NCBI GenBank assembly: GCA_030635525.1
Contig: DAOVYR010000023.1
Location: 1-9,383, forward strand
Direction: 5' to 3'
DNA: 9,383 bases
DNA from: Candidatus Nanohalarchaeota archaeon
GTDB taxonomy: Archaea; EX4484-52; B79-G9
Shown here: positions 5,986 to 9,383 of the stretch, one piece after another
How the letters are laid out: the number at the start of each line of letters is the position of its first letter
How positions within the stretch are numbered: position 1 is the first letter of the stretch
The notes under the pieces: model-generated
What the model was told of the DNA's origin: nothing
Seen by the model: the letters and a program-made list of their open reading frames with translations, nothing else
Databases searched by the model: none
Position numbers and translations under genes: made by a program

Positions 5986-6009
5986 GTTCAACGACGAGAG
6001 AACTACATC

Positions 6010-6024
6010 GAGGTGATAACTATC
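6010..6024 (+). promoter_or_regulatory. Ribosome site with no canonical start at normal spacing
   Basis: GAGGTGAT (6010-6017) is eight bases of the ideal archaeal site. The only usual in-frame start, GTG at 6013, lies inside it. At the other starts in this window the base after the GAG or GGAG core is 8-11 bases from the start codon. That distance here points to 6022, where the in-frame codon is ATC. No ATG, GTG or TTG occurs in any frame from 6018 to 6030. Confidence 0.6.
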
Positions 6025-8442
6025 CACAAAAAAATATCCGCATTACTTATACTTACAATACTATGCACAATACTCACAATTCTGCCGCAAGCCCACGCAT
6101 CATCATACGGCATCACAATAAAAGACCTGGAAATCACACCAGAAAACCCGGACATAGGCGACACACTAAAAATAAAAGTCAACTACAGGACAGAAGGATA
6201 CTCAGGCGCAGACATCAAACTATACCTGTATGTCGACGGCACACTCGAAAAAACATACACAAAAAGCAGCACATACACAGGCACACACTACTACACATTC
6301 TACTATGACACCGACGACCTTGAAGAAAGAAAACACGAGATAAAAATCAAAGCAAAAATATACGACGACAGCAGCCTGGAAGACACAGACACACTAACCC
6401 GGAACATATACTTCGACGAGGAAGAATACATAGGCACATACACAATCGACATCGAAGAAATAACAATAACACCAACAGAGCCCCACGCAGGCGACACAAT
6501 CCGCCTCACAGCCAAATTTTACATAAACTCACCCTACAGCTCTGGCAACCAGGAAGTCAAACTACACTTATACATAGACGACACACTGGAAAAAACATAC
6601 ACAGGCAACTACAACCGCGGCACACGCTACCACACATTCTCATACACAACAACCGACCTCGAAAAAGGCCTCCACACAGCAAAAATCAAAACCGAACTAT
6701 ACAGAAACTCATGGCTAAGAGACACAGACTCACAAACCAAAATCTTCTATCTGGATGAAAGAAGAGACGCAAACCACGACCTCGACTTCACATCAATCAA
6801 CTACAACGTACCCCTCAACCCTGACGAAAAAATACCTGTAACAGTCACAGTAAAAAACAACGGCAACGAAGATGAGGAAAACGTAAAAATAAAGATGATC
6901 TTAGACGACAAGACAATTTACAGCGCACCATTCTACCTCATACGCGGCCACTCAAGAACAAAAACAATGTACATAGAAACCCCAAAGACCAGCGGCAAAT
7001 ATGAACTCATAATCTTAGCATACAACCAGAACACACAGCAACAAACCATACAATACATAGAGACCCACGGATACACCCTGTCCCTTGCAATAAGCCCAAA
7101 AGAAGAAGCATACACCGGCGACTGGATAAAAGTAAGCGGGCAGGCGAGACAAAACAGCGAAGGAACAACAAAGAAACTAAACATCTACCGTGACGACACA
7201 TACGAAAAAACAATAATCCCGCAGGAAAACGGTGACTACGCAGACTACGTAAAATTCGAAACCCCCGGCTACCACAAAATCACAGTAGAGCTCGAAAACA
7301 TAAAAAAAGACAAAGTAATACTGATCAAAGAAAAACAAACAACCACAGAAGACACAGATGATTCAGACACAACAATAATCAAAACAGAAGACCAGCAATA
7401 TACAATCATAATAATACAGGAAGGAAAAGAAAGAATATACATAGAAAGCCAAAAAGACACAGAAACCACCCAAAAGCTCAACACACTCTCAGAAGAACTC
7501 GACAACACAAACAAGAACATTCATACAACCAATGAAAAGATAGAGACAACCAATGAAAAACTCGACGTCACAAACGAGAAGATAGACACAATCGAAAACG
7601 AGCTGAAAGACATTAACGTAAACATCGAAGAAAACAACCGTAACATAGGTACAAACTTCGAAAAAATAAAAAACGCAATAGACACCCTCGCAGAAAAGAT
7701 AGCAAATGCAACAGCTGCAAAACAAAAAGAAGACGAAGATAACTCATTCAGGTACGTAGACATAGAGACAAGCAACAAACAACTCGTCGTCAGCAACTTC
7801 GGATCAAACATAGTAACAATAACAATCACAAACTACCTTGGCTCAAAAAACACATTCAGCATAGACACAGACTTCAGGGAAGATTGGGTATTTCTCCCTT
7901 CACCGGAAACACTGGAAAACAAAGAAACCAAAAAATTATACATATACTTCAACCCCACAAACGCAAAAGGAGAATACAAGGGAAACATCACAATCTACAA
8001 AGGAAACGAGACAATCAAAAAAATCCCGCTCACACTCTACGTAAGCGACATACAAAAGCCGAGAGCAGCCGAAGAAAAGAAAGAAGACACATACACAGAC
8101 TTCATCGGCCCAAAAACAACAGGAGGCATAATATTTCTCCTTGCCCTCTTCACAATCGTAATGATACTCCTCTACTACAGAAGCACAGGATACAGATCAG
8201 AAGAAAAAAGACCCCTTGAACCGAAACTAATCCCCACATACATCGGCCACGCAAAAAAAGAAAGCCCATCAGGAAATATAATGGGCAGAAACTTACTGGC
8301 AGGCACAACAAAAAACAAAGAGGTAACCGACATGATACCACAAATACTCAGCCGCATGAAAGAAAAAATCCCAACACAGATACACACAAAACCAAAAGGA
8401 AAGCAGGTATATCACGTACCTTGGGACCATGTAATCATGTAA
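6013..8442 (+). CDS. Membrane-anchored coiled-coil surface stalk with Ig domains
   Basis: An exported protein of up to 809 residues. Residues 1-29 are a signal peptide (HKK, hydrophobic core, ending PQAHA). Two homologous beta domains follow (34-136 and 144-249; both contain TLEKTYT and a closing IYFDE/FYLDE). A CARDB-like domain (about 255-345, VTVTVKNNGNEDEENV) and another Ig-like domain (355-430) come next, then an acidic linker. Residues 489-566 are an unbroken coiled coil of 11 heptads with Ile/Leu at every a position and Thr, Ile or Asn at most d positions. A further NEW3/Ig-like domain (580-678) leads to a membrane helix (703-722) and a basic cytoplasmic tail of about 87 residues. It has one Cys, in the signal peptide. 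This is the plan of an elongated adhesin or stalk. Ligand and function are unknown. The annotated GTG start overlaps the ribosome site; ATC at 6022 may be the real start. Codons end mostly in A or C. It is followed by another surface gene in the same direction. Confidence 0.85.
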   Translation: MITIHKKISALLILTILCTILTILPQAHASSYGITIKDLEITPENPDIGDTLKIKVNYRTEGYSGADIKLYLYVDGTLEKTYTKSSTYTGTHYYTFYYDTDDLEERKHEIKIKAKIYDDSSLEDTDTLTRNIYFDEEEYIGTYTIDIEEITITPTEPHAGDTIRLTAKFYINSPYSSGNQEVKLHLYIDDTLEKTYTGNYNRGTRYHTFSYTTTDLEKGLHTAKIKTELYRNSWLRDTDSQTKIFYLDERRDANHDLDFTSINYNVPLNPDEKIPVTVTVKNNGNEDEENVKIKMILDDKTIYSAPFYLIRGHSRTKTMYIETPKTSGKYELIILAYNQNTQQQTIQYIETHGYTLSLAISPKEEAYTGDWIKVSGQARQNSEGTTKKLNIYRDDTYEKTIIPQENGDYADYVKFETPGYHKITVELENIKKDKVILIKEKQTTTEDTDDSDTTIIKTEDQQYTIIIIQEGKERIYIESQKDTETTQKLNTLSEELDNTNKNIHTTNEKIETTNEKLDVTNEKIDTIENELKDINVNIEENNRNIGTNFEKIKNAIDTLAEKIANATAAKQKEDEDNSFRYVDIETSNKQLVVSNFGSNIVTITITNYLGSKNTFSIDTDFREDWVFLPSPETLENKETKKLYIYFNPTNAKGEYKGNITIYKGNETIKKIPLTLYVSDIQKPRAAEEKKEDTYTDFIGPKTTGGIIFLLALFTIVMILLYYRSTGYRSEEKRPLEPKLIPTYIGHAKKESPSGNIMGRNLLAGTTKNKEVTDMIPQILSRMKEKIPTQIHTKPKGKQVYHVPWDHVIM
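6112..6759 (+). repeat. Tandem pair of homologous Ig-like domains in the stalk gene
   Basis: Residues 34-136 and 144-249 align along their length: IKDLEITPENPDIGDTL with IEEITITPTEPHAGDTI; LYLYVDGTLEKTYT with LHLYIDDTLEKTYT; THYYTFYYDTDDLE with TRYHTFSYTTTDLE; and NIYFDEEE with IFYLDERR. This indicates an internal duplication of about 100 codons, fairly recent given the shared TLEKTYT stretch. Confidence 0.8.
7525..7587 (+). repeat. Three tandem 21-base repeats encoding identical heptads
   Basis: Units at 7525, 7546 and 7567 encode TTNEKIE, TTNEKLD and VTNEKID. They form the core of the coiled coil. Such exact 21-base units let the rod lengthen or shorten in frame by slippage or recombination. 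Confidence 0.8.
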
Positions 8443-8483
8443 CCCTGGCAACAAAACACCCGTAAGCCATGAAAAAACGCCTG

Positions 8484-8509
8484 TTACTACAAAATAGTAA
8501 GGTTTAAAA
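8484..8509 (+). promoter_or_regulatory. Hairpin and TATA box before the second surface gene
   Basis: TTACTA/TAGTAA with a CAAAA loop (8484-8500) lies 41 bases after the stop of the stalk gene and could be part of its 3' end. It has no good T-run. It is followed at once by TTTAAAA (8503-8509), a TATA-like box that would start a message near 8530 with a leader of about 80 bases for the gene at 8611. The 168-base gap suggests that gene can be transcribed separately. Confidence 0.4.
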
Positions 8510-8610
8510 GATTAACTGCCAAAAATGTAAACAATTAACCAACACTTAACCACAGTACAAGACTCAAAAAAAAGAAAGGAAAAGATAAAAAACAAAAACG
8601 GTGATGCAGA

Positions 8611-9383
8611 ATGAACAAAATAATAATAACACTATACACAATAATGATACTACTAATGATTATGCCACAGGCGCTCGCAACAGAATACAGCGTCAACCTG
8701 GATCTGGACACAAATTACATAAGGCTCGGCCCCACTGCCGCCACAATGATTAAAGCAACAGTCGAAAACACAGGAGAACAAACAGATACATACACCATAT
8801 CCCCGCAAAACAACTGGATAATAACTGCACCACAGAAAGTCACACTAAACCCCGGCGAAATCAAAAGCATAGCAATCTTCATGACACCTCCACAGGACAT
8901 AGAACCCATGGAATACACAAAAGACATCACCGTAGAATCAGGCAACTCAAAAGACACCGAAACAATCACAATTGACGTACTACGCATCCACGGCGTGGAA
9001 CTAGACACCACAACCCTAAGAACCACCTGCATCGGAGACACAGAAACATTCGACATTTATATTTCAAACATAGGCCTGGCAACTGAGACCTACAGCATCA
9101 CATCAACATCAGGTATTCTCGAAAAAGACGAAATCACAGTTGAAAGCGAAGAGACCGAAAAAGTCACACTCATGGTCCCGGTAACTACAGAAGAACAGAC
9201 AATAGACGTAAGCGTAAAATCAACAACATCATACGCAGAAGATTCAAAAACACTACAGATTCTCGCAGCCAGCTGCTACTCACAAGCAGCCTCAATCACC
9301 CCTGAATCAAAAACAATGTGCATAAAAGAATCATCAGACTTCACAATAACAGTCAGAAACACAGGAACAAAAGAAGACACATA
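8611..9383 (+). CDS. Secreted protein of tandem Ig/CARDB-like domains, 3' cut off
   Basis: Open from ATG at 8611 to the right edge: 257 codons without a stop. Residues 1-23 are a signal peptide (MNKIIITLYT, hydrophobic core, ending PQALA). Then come tandem beta domains of 90-100 residues, each with the core pattern of the NEW3/CARDB/Ig type. Domain 1 has ATVENTGEQTDTYTI, then VTLNPGEIKSIAIFM. Domain 2 has FDIYISNIGLATETYSI, then ITVESEETEKVTLMV. Domain 3 begins FTITVRNTGTKEDT at the edge. Each later domain carries a Cys before the sheet (TTCIGD, TMCIKE). GGTGAT (8600-8605) lies 5 bases before the ATG. It shares fold type, codon use and direction with the stalk gene, so the two probably belong to one surface locus. 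Whether it has a membrane anchor or catalytic domain cannot be seen. Confidence 0.85.
   Translation, partial: MNKIIITLYTIMILLMIMPQALATEYSVNLDLDTNYIRLGPTAATMIKATVENTGEQTDTYTISPQNNWIITAPQKVTLNPGEIKSIAIFMTPPQDIEPMEYTKDITVESGNSKDTETITIDVLRIHGVELDTTTLRTTCIGDTETFDIYISNIGLATETYSITSTSGILEKDEITVESEETEKVTLMVPVTTEEQTIDVSVKSTTSYAEDSKTLQILAASCYSQAASITPESKTMCIKESSDFTITVRNTGTKEDT

Overview
The window reads as archaeal DNA, most likely from a DPANN-type lineage (Woesearchaeota or Aenigmarchaeota style), though the phylum is inferred. The reasons are a methanococcal-type S-layer protein, a one-component membrane regulator of the archaeal COG2512 kind, Shine-Dalgarno sites that are pieces of GGAGGTGAT, TATA-like boxes, and no bacterial-type genes. 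The theme is the cell envelope: three of the six substantial genes encode exported surface proteins and a fourth encodes a membrane-spanning transcription regulator.

Layout. At the left edge a leftward gene appears to begin at position 5. A hairpin plus T-run (252-310) ends the leftward S-layer gene (327-2783). A 554-base gap follows, with the S-layer promoter and a separate rightward promoter and hairpin-rich leader that feeds a 141-residue, possibly SecB-like protein (3338-3763). The 386-base gap 3764-4149 holds two copies of a repeated dyad/T-rich element (a third copy is at 54-135) and a strongly structured, unclassified RNA candidate at about 3917-4112. Two tightly coupled leftward genes follow (5140-5586, unknown conserved protein; 4150-5133, membrane-anchored winged-helix regulator). 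A divergent, AC-rich intergenic region (5587-6012) holds a short fragment that looks like the end of a tyrosine recombinase. Then come two rightward surface proteins: a complete one of about 809 residues (6013-8442) with Ig-like repeats, a perfect 11-heptad coiled coil, a membrane anchor and a cytoplasmic tail, and one (8611 onward) made of tandem Ig/CARDB-like domains that runs off the right edge.

How the parts may work together (inference): the S-layer forms the coat. The 809-residue protein looks like an elongated, probably trimeric stalk or adhesin anchored in the membrane beneath it, and the partial protein is another surface component. The regulator has an exported sensor domain and a cytoplasmic winged helix, so it could report envelope state to promoters. 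The most unusual signals are the tandem structured RNA, the repeated promoter-like or terminator-like element, the hairpin leader with a potential anti-Shine-Dalgarno switch, the apparent lack of a canonical start codon for the 809-residue gene, and a strong strand asymmetry. The plus strand is rich in A and C, so rightward genes use A/C-ending codons and leftward genes use G/T-ending codons, while the S-layer gene escapes this pattern.
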